A stretch of 27,433 nt of DNA from an uncultured bacterium (GTDB lineage: Bacteria > Cyanobacteriota > Vampirovibrionia > Gastranaerophilales > Gastranaerophilaceae). The notes under the pieces were generated by a model. That model was given only the letters and a program-made list of their open reading frames with translations. It did not search any database and was not told the origin of the DNA. Of the stretch, positions 7,693 to 15,493 are shown one piece after another. The position numbers were made by a program, and so were the translations under genes. The DNA lies in the NCBI GenBank assembly GCA_900547155.1, contig URFH01000032.1:1-27433 (forward strand), in the 5' to 3' direction. The number at the start of each line of letters is the position of its first letter. The stretch's first letter is position 1.

Positions 7693-8342
7693 TTGTTCTC
7701 CTTGCGGACCACAACATAATCAACAAAAAGTCCGGGTACAACTACTTCATTCGGGTCAAGAGTATCAACCATTTCATCCGCCTGAACAATTACCGTTTCT
7801 GCGGCGGTTGCCATAATGGTGTTCAAGTTGCGTGTAGTGCCATAATAAGCTACATTTCCGTGTTTATCAACTTTTGTGCCGTAAATAATCGCATAATCGG
7901 CACCAAGAGGTTTTTCAAAGATAAATTTTTGTCCGTCAACCTCCATTGTTCTTTTTCCCTCTTCAATAACGGTTCCGACGCCTGTGGGCGTGAGAAAACC
8001 GCCCAATCCGGTTCCTTTTGCTCTTATTTTTTCAATAAGCGTGCCCATCGGAACAAGTTCGACTTCCAGCTCGCCTGTGTGCATTTGTTTGCCGGTTTCG
8101 GGGTTTGTGCCGATGTGAGAGGTGATTATTTTTTTAATTTGCTTGTTTACGATGAGTTTTCCCTTGTCAGCTTCGGGGAATGAAGTGTCATTGGAAATCA
8201 TCGTCAAATTTTTAATATTTTGGGCAACCATCTCGTCAATAAGTTCATCAGGTGCGCCGCAGCTTAAAAAACCGCCTATCATAATTGAGGAGCCGTCTTC
8301 TATTAAGTTGATTGCTTCTTTAGCTGATAATACTTTTTTCAT
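7689..8342 (-). CDS. CoA-transferase subunit A
   Basis: The alpha subunit of the same CoA-transferase, 217 residues, the usual size for AtoD/CtfA-type proteins. Visible family motifs are the CoA-binding IMIGGFLSCGAPDELID, IRAKGTGLGGFLTPTGVGT, and the DYAIIYGTKVDKHGN segment. The start has an AAGGGG site. It heads a three-gene unit with subunit B and the 103-residue hypothetical gene, driven by a good promoter at 8363-8390. Confidence 0.93.
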   Translation of the reverse strand: MKKVLSAKEAINLIEDGSSIMIGGFLSCGAPDELIDEMVAQNIKNLTMISNDTSFPEADKGKLIVNKQIKKIITSHIGTNPETGKQMHTGELEVELVPMGTLIEKIRAKGTGLGGFLTPTGVGTVIEEGKRTMEVDGQKFIFEKPLGADYAIIYGTKVDKHGNVAYYGTTRNLNTIMATAAETVIVQADEMVDTLDPNEVVVPGLFVDYVVVRKENK

Positions 8343-8362
8343 ATTCCCCTTTTTTATTTTTC

Positions 8363-8390
8363 ATTTTATTACAAATATAAGATTTGTAAA
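8363..8390 (-). promoter_or_regulatory. Promoter of the CoA-transferase operon with palindromic spacer
   Basis: On the minus strand TTTACA (8385-8390) and TAAAAT (8363-8368) are separated by 16 bases, about 20 bases before the subunit A ATG. An eight-base perfect inverted repeat (TTACAAAT, 8369-8376, with ATTTGTAA, 8382-8389) fills the spacer and overlaps the -35, so it could be an operator. It lies just after the giant gene's stop but lacks a T-run for termination. Confidence 0.5.
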
Positions 8391-8397
8391 AAGAAGT

Positions 8398-11300
8398 TTA
8401 TATATCGTTTGTTAGCTTGACTATATCTGAAGTTCGGGCTGCTTTTGAGAGAATTTCTTCATTATAGTTTATTATCTGCGTATATTTTTTATCAATTTCT
8501 TCCCTATATTTTTGGGCCGGTGAATATTCAGGGATATCAAGGCTTTGAATCAGGTCGTAAATGATTGATAAATTCCTCAAATCGGTTTGGAGTTTTGTCA
8601 AATCGTTGTTTGTTGCTTCGCCGACGTAAGAAAGCGCAGAATTAAGCGCCTGATTGATGACTAATGATTTTGGAATGTCGGGATTTTCCCGTATCATCTT
8701 TTTGGCTTCCTCCAGCGTGTCAATAACCAGCTCAATATTCTTTTTGCGTGCGAGTTTTTCTGTTTTTTTGCGGAGGTTCTGTTTGGCGGTTTCAATTATT
8801 TCTTCGTAATTCTGCGCATCATCAAAACCTTCGTTGAATTTCTCCATTTCGGCCTTGATAGCGTTATTTTGAAGGTTTGTAACCTTGAGAATGTTTCCGA
8901 TTTTTCTAATATTCTTTTTGTGCGCTTCTACATCAAGCATTTTTTCTTCAATTTTAAGGAATTTTTCAGTGAGCCCGAGTTTTTCAACGAAGAGCTGCGC
9001 AGTTCGGTTGTCATTTTTAAGAATGAGCGCCCTGACCATGTAATCCACCGCTTCATCGTCGGACATCGTTGCGCTCATGCCTGTTGCAGTATTTATGAGC
9101 ATAGGAATGTCATAGTTTTTGAATTTTGAAGCTGCAAACGAGGCATTTCCGAGGTTTTCTGCCTCCATAAGCTGTTCTTGTATATCAATGAGCGCCGCAA
9201 TGCTGAGTGTTGTATCAAGATAGTTTTTGTTCATTTCTCTTTCGGTAATCAGGCGATTTTTGACGATAGGAGTCGGCGCTGTTTCTATTTCGCTGTCTTT
9301 TGCGCTCAATTCTGCAAATCTGTCCAAAATTTCCATCGGATAATTCACAAGATGATATTTTTTGTATTTTTCTTCAAAAATCCGGTACAACTCGTCCGCC
9401 CTGTCGCTGTTAAATTCGGCTTTTTTCGAGGTTGTGAGCTCTTTTTGAACATATTCGGCGATTTTTATTCTGAGCGCTTCCTGAGCTTCGGGGTTTATGT
9501 AATCTGTTATGAATTTTTCAACACTAAAGTTCAATTTTTCCTGCGCATTTTTCACACTTGCTTCAAAACCCTGCTTTGCGGCAAGCTCTCTGTTCAGATT
9601 ATGGAGATTTTTGACAAGTGAATTGAAATTTCTGCTTTTTTCGGGATTTTTGGTGCTTGTCAGCGGTTGAAGCTCATTGAGCACGGCTGCGGCAATTTCA
9701 TCTTTCGTAAGCTTTTCGGTTCTTCTTGAAATTTCGGTTATTTTTTCGGAGAAAATCTGCTGGTTTTCCGCATCAAGAAATTCATTTGCAACCTCAAGCA
9801 TAGAATTGAGCATATTTACGTAGTGCATGTTTGTTGAAATTGCATTGTACCTTTGTGCGATAAGTGCATTTTTGAGCTTTTGAATTTGCAGGCCGAGCTT
9901 GTCAATAAAGGCTGTTTTTGCTTTGTCGGTCAGATTATTTGTGCTGTTTTGCGATATTTTTGATTCAATAATGCGTTTTTCAAGCAATTTGTCATAAAAA
10001 GCGCCTGCGCCTTTGATTTCTTCATTTATCCAGTCGTTCAGGGCATTTTTCACCGTTCCCCTGAATCTTTTGGGGATATCCGTGTCAACAAGTATGTTCA
10101 TTTTTTCTTTAAGCGACATGGATTCGACTTTTATTGAATCCTGTATATCTTTGGTCGAGCTGAGATTTTTTATCGCAGTAATTTCTGTTCTCCAGGGCTC
10201 AAATGCCGCCTTAAACTCTTTTACGGTAGCATCCGCGGGAAGTTCCAATAGCTGCTGCGCAGAATTTACGGAACGCGCAATATTCTGGTCATCATAGTTT
10301 GCGCTAACGAATTCACCTGCGATTGTATTCAGGATTTCACGCTGAACAGTAGTCATTTTCTTGTTTTCGGGCAGGCTGTCGAGGAAATTTTCTGCCTTTT
10401 CGGTTTGTTCGTAGGCAAAAAGGTTAATTTTTCCGCTTTTTATGCTGTCGAGGCTCTGGTGAACAATATTTTCAACCTGCTCAAGCTTGGCTTTTAACAT
10501 TGTATTGTCCAGTATGTCGATGTACGGATATGCGGGGAATGCACCGTATTTTCTGTAGGCATCGGCTTTGTTTTTATTGAACATTCTTTTGTAAGTAAGA
10601 GATTGCAGTGAAAGGTTAAACGTCCGGTACAAATCGTCATAAGTACGGCCTTTTACGTAGGTTGCGCCTGATACTTTCTTTTGCAGTTTTTTGTATTTGT
10701 AGGATGTTTCAGTTTCAGAAAGATTAATTGCACCGAGAAGATGTTTCTGGAAAACAAGATTTGAAACCAGATTGCGGATTGGCTCGTTCATTGAAGTGTA
10801 TTTTTGCAAAATCTCATACCCGCTGATGTTTTTGAGCGCCATATCTTCATCTGAGGCGTCGGCGGTTTCTTTTCTGAACTCTTCTGTCGTCATATTCTGG
10901 AGTTTTTTGTAAATTTCTACAAATTCTTCATCGGTTTCGGGGTTATATTTGCGGTCAATGTAATTTTTTATTGCAACCTGCAAATCTGTGTCTTTTTCAA
11001 GGTCATGGAGGTTGAAATACAGCCCGTTTGAAAGGTCTTTTGTAAGCTCTGTTCTGAGTTGTTCTCTTGCTTTTTGTGTTTGCGGCGATGAGGGGAGCGT
11101 TTTGTCAAATTGTGCCAGAACCTTGTTAACCATAAAGTCGATTGTGGTTTTCAGGCTTCCGTCAAACTGCATTATTTCACCTTTTTCGTACATTGCGGTT
11201 TTCTGAACTATATCAAATTGCTGCTTTTCCGTAACTTTTATATTATTTTGCTCAAGCACGGTGTTGAGAATTTTCAGCAAATGGTTTTTGTTCTTGTTAA

Positions 11301-14300
11301 GCGCGTATGCGTAGAGAATTTTCGGGTCTTTTGCGAACGCATATTCAAAATTCTCTCTTGCTGATTTCTTCTGTTCAGCTTTTAAGGGCTCAAGCTCTTT
11401 TACTGAATTGATTTTTGCGAGTTCTTTCCATTTTGAGCTGAAATCATAACTTTTTTCAAAAGCTGCTTTTTCAAAAACGACCTTTAAAATGTCATTATCG
11501 GCAAGCCTATCATAGGCTTGCTTTGAGGTGACACCTTTATTGAAAGGCGTCACCTCAAGTCTGTCGTCTATAAGTCTTATTTCTTTATAATAATGGTCAA
11601 TCGCTGTTTTGCCGGCAGTTTTTGCGGCTTTAACCTGTCCGACTGTTATATTTTGGGCGAGTTTTTCAAAGTCATCAATAAAAATCGTATCCGGCATAAA
11701 TATTGTGTCTTTTATTGCCGCAGCGAGGTCGTTTGCTTTGCTGTTGGGCACGCCGGGGATTATAAAATCTCTGAGCATCGGAAAATCGTACGGGGTTTCG
11801 TTTTTAAGCTTGTTAATTTGTTTGGATGCAACATGCTCGGGCCGGAATTTTCCGCTTGTGTTTGCAATATTGTTAATATAATTTCCGTTTTGCCATTTGT
11901 TGTTGGTGATATAGCCGAGTTTTCCGCCCCTGTTGTCGCTGTAATCCGTTCTGGTCAAGCCTTCCGAGTCAACCCAGATATTTTCGTGCTCTGACGCACC
12001 CCAGGAATTGTCATGATAAATTATTTCTTTGCCGTTGTGGTTAGAAATCTCGGCTACGTACATAGCATGTCCGCCGGGCTGGTCATGGAACACGTTAGTT
12101 CCTGTGATTCCGGAGTTGGGGGTATTTTTGATTGATTTAAAGCCTTTTTCTAAATCTTCGGTTATTTGATAGGGTTTTCCAGTCAATTGCTGCAAAATTT
12201 TAGCCTGCTGCGTCGAATAAAGCCCCGACTTCGCTTCCGGCATTGCCCAGTAATTCCCTGAATCAATTCCATCCTGTCTTGCCGCTTCTTCCAGCGGGTT
12301 TTTTATTTCACGGAATATGGAAACCAACTCGCGATTTGTATCTGCGGCCATTGCATTGAGCGATTTTTTGATTTTTTTGATGGTTTCTTTCTCAGGCTCT
12401 GTATATTTATACAATGCTGGGTCGGAAATTTTGCCCTGTCTTGACGAAAATTCATCCTGAGAACGAATTTTATCAATGGCGCTGTAGCGTGAATATAGTT
12501 TTGCCAGCTCATCACCTCTCAAAATCCGCCCCTCTTTTTCCATTGCCGCTGTGATGAGGGCGTTCGGGTTTGCGGTGTTGAGGAGCCTGCCGTTTTCGTC
12601 TTCTATTGTCATAACATCCCGTATCATCGAAATGTTTCCCGAAATCTGGTTAAAAAGCTGTGCTGTTTTATATAGTGCGTTTTTCGAGTCTTGAATTGGG
12701 GCATTTTCAGGCAAATTGTGGGCTTTGTTCAGATTTTCTATAATTTGTGATTCTGTTTCTTCATCAGCATTTTCAAGTTCTTCGGAAACTATTTCGTACG
12801 TATCGGCAAAGGTCTGAAGCTGGCTTTTGTTGCCCAGTTTGTTGAATATTTCTGTATATTCTTCCTGCGTCGGGTTATTTGACAAAATTTCTTCATATTC
12901 TGCAAGTTTTTCGAGTACTTTTGCTTTGTCGGGCTTGATTCCGAGCCCTATGGCTGTGTTTTTAAGCTCGTTATTGTCTTTTTGCTCGATTGCGGATTTT
13001 AGCGCTTTAACCTGCGCAAGCAAATCAGCTGTTCGACTGTTGAGCCCGAGAAAATGATAAAGCTGATCCATCTGTGAGGTCAAAGCCTGATTAACCGTAT
13101 TTTCAAGGTCAGAAAGCAGTTTTAGAACCGTTTCTTTTTCAGGTTCAATGTTAAATGTTCTGCTGAAATGGTTTATGAACCTTTCGTCCGAGGTTTTTCT
13201 TATGTATTCTGCGGTTTGGCTGATATTCTGCGCGAGGATTGTTTCCGAATCGGGGATATTGTAGTGAATCATCGAGTCTGTTCTCAAATCCCTGTCGTAT
13301 AAGCCGAAAATCAAGCTTGTTCTGTATGCTGCCGCAGCTTCAAAGAGTTTTCTGTCATTTCTGATTTTTTGAGCCATTGTTGACTCGGGCTTGATTTTCT
13401 CAGAAATCGATTTTGACATTTCAATTATGTCTTTTATGCTGCTGATGTGCTTTTCCAGAGCGTCTTTATCAATTTTTTGCGGGGATTTAAGCAGCAGGAA
13501 GTCTTTAATTTTCTGTTTTTTGACAATATCTTCTTCGTTCGGCAGAAAATGATATTTTTTCGTATCATCCTTGATTTTGTCTATTTGTGAGGAGAGTTTT
13601 ACCTCAAGTGAAAGAAGATTTGATTTGAGTTGGGCTGCTTGTTGCAGGGTAAGTGACGGAATTGCGGATTTTAGTTCCTGCAAAAGGCTTTTGTCCAGCT
13701 CCTGCACCATTTTTAAGTCCGATTCGCGTCTTTGGAGGCGCTCTTTTTCGCTCAGTTCACGCTCCAGTTTGGCTGTTTTTGCGGAATCGATTTTGTCCTT
13801 TGCTGTAATTAAAGCCTGATAATAACTCTGTTTTGATTGCAAATTTTCATCTGCAAACGGTGCTAAATAGTGAGCATCTTGAAAAGTTCCCATATTCTCG
13901 GGGTCAAATCCTGAATAAATTCGGCCGGGTTTGTTGTTTACGCCGGTCATATCAGCAATATTCATCCACTGAATCGTTGAAGCGTCAACTATTCTGTACC
14001 CTTTGTTCATTGCGTCGATAAAATTGATGTCGGTTTTTGCGACAGGCACTTTTTTGCCCGAACCTATGTCCGCAATGTCGTAAACCATCATTGTGTTGTT
14101 GTCATCAAGCTCTGAAAGTACGGTATCCACGTAATCTTTTTTGTATTCGTAGGACATTAGCTTTCTTGCAATGGAAATTGCAGCGCACATTCCGTGGCTT
14201 TTCTGGTTAATGGCTTTTGTGTTGGGTATTTTTGAGCCGGTATTTACAACAATATCGTTGAGCAGCTCGGCAAGAACAACGGTTCTTTTGTCCTCTAGCT

Positions 14301-14877
14301 GCGGATTTATCCGGTAATCGGGGCTTAGCAGATATTCAAAGCGATTTAGTATGTATCTTTTTTGTTTAAGCGGGATTTCTGATGAAGCTATAAAATGTTC
14401 AAGGTTTTTTTCGATATTTTTTATATTTGCATTCTTTTCCCCGTCTAATTCGGCTTTGTTAATGTGTTTGAGCAAAAAGCTTTTAGATTCCAGTATTGCT
14501 TTTTCATCTTCTGTGAGCGGTTTTTGCGTATCGAAAACGCGGCTGATTTCATTTGCGAATTTTTCTTTTAATATCGGGTCAGAAACAGCCAGTGAGCTTT
14601 GCGCGGCCTTTTTGAGCTGCAATTTCCAGTCATGTCTTGGTTTTGCGCTGTTTGATATATTTGTGCCGTATTGGAGATTTTCTGCGGTATTCAGCAGAAA
14701 TTTTATGTTATTTTCGCCTTTTTCTTTGCCGAGATTTTCAATTGCCTTTTCTATTCTTTGCTGATTGTTCTCGGTGAGCGCATAATCATTGTTTTTTGCG
14801 AGCTGGGAGGTTGTGTTTCTGTCTTCACGCCTGCCAGAAAACGCGAAAGAGTGTAATTTAACCGGTAAAATTCTCAT
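8398..14877 (-). CDS. Giant (2159-residue) papain-like cysteine peptidase-related protein with long helical regions
   Basis: I start the protein at the ATG at 14877, giving an N-terminus MRILPVKLHSFAFSGRRED; the open frame reaches 35 codons further, but that extension covers the promoter region and looks non-coding. A papain-superfamily catalytic set is visible: Gln225 and Cys231 in AINQKSHGMCAAISIARKLM, His937 in GGHAMYVAEIS and Asn957 in IIYHDNSWG. The NQKS-x-G-x-C and HAM/NSWG pattern resembles bleomycin hydrolase/PepC (C1B) as I recall it, although the residue after Cys is Ala rather than Trp. Some 700 residues, largely charged helix and predicted coiled coil, separate Cys from His. The C-terminal 1100 residues are Lys/Glu-rich helix without a recognised domain. 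No signal peptide or membrane segment is seen. It may be a secreted or intracellular protease or a toxin-like effector; function is unknown. Confidence 0.8.
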   Translation of the reverse strand: MRILPVKLHSFAFSGRREDRNTTSQLAKNNDYALTENNQQRIEKAIENLGKEKGENNIKFLLNTAENLQYGTNISNSAKPRHDWKLQLKKAAQSSLAVSDPILKEKFANEISRVFDTQKPLTEDEKAILESKSFLLKHINKAELDGEKNANIKNIEKNLEHFIASSEIPLKQKRYILNRFEYLLSPDYRINPQLEDKRTVVLAELLNDIVVNTGSKIPNTKAINQKSHGMCAAISIARKLMSYEYKKDYVDTVLSELDDNNTMMVYDIADIGSGKKVPVAKTDINFIDAMNKGYRIVDASTIQWMNIADMTGVNNKPGRIYSGFDPENMGTFQDAHYLAPFADENLQSKQSYYQALITAKDKIDSAKTAKLERELSEKERLQRRESDLKMVQELDKSLLQELKSAIPSLTLQQAAQLKSNLLSLEVKLSSQIDKIKDDTKKYHFLPNEEDIVKKQKIKDFLLLKSPQKIDKDALEKHISSIKDIIEMSKSISEKIKPESTMAQKIRNDRKLFEAAAAYRTSLIFGLYDRDLRTDSMIHYNIPDSETILAQNISQTAEYIRKTSDERFINHFSRTFNIEPEKETVLKLLSDLENTVNQALTSQMDQLYHFLGLNSRTADLLAQVKALKSAIEQKDNNELKNTAIGLGIKPDKAKVLEKLAEYEEILSNNPTQEEYTEIFNKLGNKSQLQTFADTYEIVSEELENADEETESQIIENLNKAHNLPENAPIQDSKNALYKTAQLFNQISGNISMIRDVMTIEDENGRLLNTANPNALITAAMEKEGRILRGDELAKLYSRYSAIDKIRSQDEFSSRQGKISDPALYKYTEPEKETIKKIKKSLNAMAADTNRELVSIFREIKNPLEEAARQDGIDSGNYWAMPEAKSGLYSTQQAKILQQLTGKPYQITEDLEKGFKSIKNTPNSGITGTNVFHDQPGGHAMYVAEISNHNGKEIIYHDNSWGASEHENIWVDSEGLTRTDYSDNRGGKLGYITNNKWQNGNYINNIANTSGKFRPEHVASKQINKLKNETPYDFPMLRDFIIPGVPNSKANDLAAAIKDTIFMPDTIFIDDFEKLAQNITVGQVKAAKTAGKTAIDHYYKEIRLIDDRLEVTPFNKGVTSKQAYDRLADNDILKVVFEKAAFEKSYDFSSKWKELAKINSVKELEPLKAEQKKSARENFEYAFAKDPKILYAYALNKNKNHLLKILNTVLEQNNIKVTEKQQFDIVQKTAMYEKGEIMQFDGSLKTTIDFMVNKVLAQFDKTLPSSPQTQKAREQLRTELTKDLSNGLYFNLHDLEKDTDLQVAIKNYIDRKYNPETDEEFVEIYKKLQNMTTEEFRKETADASDEDMALKNISGYEILQKYTSMNEPIRNLVSNLVFQKHLLGAINLSETETSYKYKKLQKKVSGATYVKGRTYDDLYRTFNLSLQSLTYKRMFNKNKADAYRKYGAFPAYPYIDILDNTMLKAKLEQVENIVHQSLDSIKSGKINLFAYEQTEKAENFLDSLPENKKMTTVQREILNTIAGEFVSANYDDQNIARSVNSAQQLLELPADATVKEFKAAFEPWRTEITAIKNLSSTKDIQDSIKVESMSLKEKMNILVDTDIPKRFRGTVKNALNDWINEEIKGAGAFYDKLLEKRIIESKISQNSTNNLTDKAKTAFIDKLGLQIQKLKNALIAQRYNAISTNMHYVNMLNSMLEVANEFLDAENQQIFSEKITEISRRTEKLTKDEIAAAVLNELQPLTSTKNPEKSRNFNSLVKNLHNLNRELAAKQGFEASVKNAQEKLNFSVEKFITDYINPEAQEALRIKIAEYVQKELTTSKKAEFNSDRADELYRIFEEKYKKYHLVNYPMEILDRFAELSAKDSEIETAPTPIVKNRLITEREMNKNYLDTTLSIAALIDIQEQLMEAENLGNASFAASKFKNYDIPMLINTATGMSATMSDDEAVDYMVRALILKNDNRTAQLFVEKLGLTEKFLKIEEKMLDVEAHKKNIRKIGNILKVTNLQNNAIKAEMEKFNEGFDDAQNYEEIIETAKQNLRKKTEKLARKKNIELVIDTLEEAKKMIRENPDIPKSLVINQALNSALSYVGEATNNDLTKLQTDLRNLSIIYDLIQSLDIPEYSPAQKYREEIDKKYTQIINYNEEILSKAARTSDIVKLTNDI
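11501..11558. repeat. Double palindrome inside the giant gene
   Basis: Two adjacent hairpins. The first is nine base pairs around TCA (11501-11521). The second has 16-base arms with one mismatch around ATTG (TTGAGGTGAC at 11523, GTCACCTCAA ending at 11558). Together they encode about 20 residues in frame, near residues 1106-1126 of the protein. There is no T-run, so it is not a terminator. Confidence 0.8.
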
Positions 14878-14910
14878 ATTAATGTCTGTTTTCCATATAG
14901 TCTTTTCTAT

Positions 14911-14995
14911 ATTAAAGTCGTAAAAAAGATTTTTTGTTAGTTTGTAACAGAATATAAAGAAACGAAATTGATTTTGGCACATTGAAGTCGTAAAA
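14911..14995. promoter_or_regulatory. Paired 15-bp direct repeats between two divergent genes
   Basis: ATTAAAGTCGTAAAA (14911-14925) and ATTGAAGTCGTAAAA (14981-14995) match at 14 of 15 bases, 70 bases apart start to start. The left copy overlaps the likely promoter of the giant gene. The right copy lies between TTGGCA (14974-14979) and TGTCAT (14997-15002), a possible weak promoter of the NifX-like gene. A common regulator of both genes is an inference. Confidence 0.45.
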
Positions 14996-15029
14996 TTGTC
15001 ATAACGTGTATTAAATAAGGAGAATTTTC

Positions 15030-15416
15030 ATGAAAATTGCTGTTACTTACGCAGACGGGCAGGTTTTTCAACATTTCGGACACACAGAAGCCCTAAAACT
15101 TTATGAAATTGAGGATAACAGGGTCGTTAATTCCGAAATCATCAGCACTGAGGGTAGCGGGCATGCTGCAATTGCGGATGTGTTAAAAAATGCGGGCGCG
15201 CAGGTGCTTATTTGCGGCGGAATTGGCGGATGTGCTGTTTCTGCGCTTGATAATTACGGAATTGAGCTTTATGCGGGTGTTCAGGGTTCTGCGGATGAAG
15301 CTGTTGAAGTATTTTTAAACGGCTCGCTTGCGCAGGTAAAAAGCGCTAACTGCTCTCATCACCACGGCGAACACCATCACGATGGCGGACATCAGTGCGG
15401 TCATTGCGGACATTAG
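15030..15416 (+). CDS. NifX/NifB-type dinitrogenase cofactor-domain protein with His/Cys tail
   Basis: A 128-residue protein of the NifB/NifX/VnfX-like fold (Pfam PF02579 type). Residues 1-103 show MKIAVTYADG, VFQHFGHTEALKLYEIED, AAIADVLKNAGAQVLICGGIGGCA and a closing helix. Members bind metal clusters; stand-alone copies in non-nitrogen-fixing anaerobes have no firm function. The tail from residue 108 is striking: nine His and three Cys within 21 residues (CSHHHGEHHHDGG then HQCGHCGH), which suggests metal binding or storage. AAGGAG stands eight bases before the ATG. No nif genes are in the window, so a role in nitrogen fixation is not supported. Confidence 0.88.
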   Translation: MKIAVTYADGQVFQHFGHTEALKLYEIEDNRVVNSEIISTEGSGHAAIADVLKNAGAQVLICGGIGGCAVSALDNYGIELYAGVQGSADEAVEVFLNGSLAQVKSANCSHHHGEHHHDGGHQCGHCGH

Positions 15417-15456
15417 CGGCTGAAAAACACCTTTTTGAGGCGCGCAGCTGCAATAT

Positions 15457-15484
15457 TTAACATTTTTTATATTTTAGATATAAT
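15457..15484 (+). promoter_or_regulatory. Promoter of argS
   Basis: TTAACA (15457-15462), 16 bases, then TATAAT (15479-15484). The ATG of argS begins nine bases after the -10 box, so the expected transcription start is at or within about three bases of the start codon. Confidence 0.65.
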
Positions 15485-15493
15485 TTTATCACT

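Noticed and set aside
8369..8389. Terminator of the giant gene
   Set aside because: The hairpin is A/T-rich and lacks a T-run on the minus strand; it fits better as an operator in the CoA-transferase promoter.
14878..14982. 35-codon N-terminal extension of the giant gene
   Set aside because: It spans the repeat-containing promoter region, has no ribosome site, and the internal ATG gives the same kind of N-terminus as neighbouring proteins.
15030..15416. Nitrogen-fixation gene
   Set aside because: The NifX-like fold alone occurs widely in non-fixing anaerobes, and no other nif genes are in the window.
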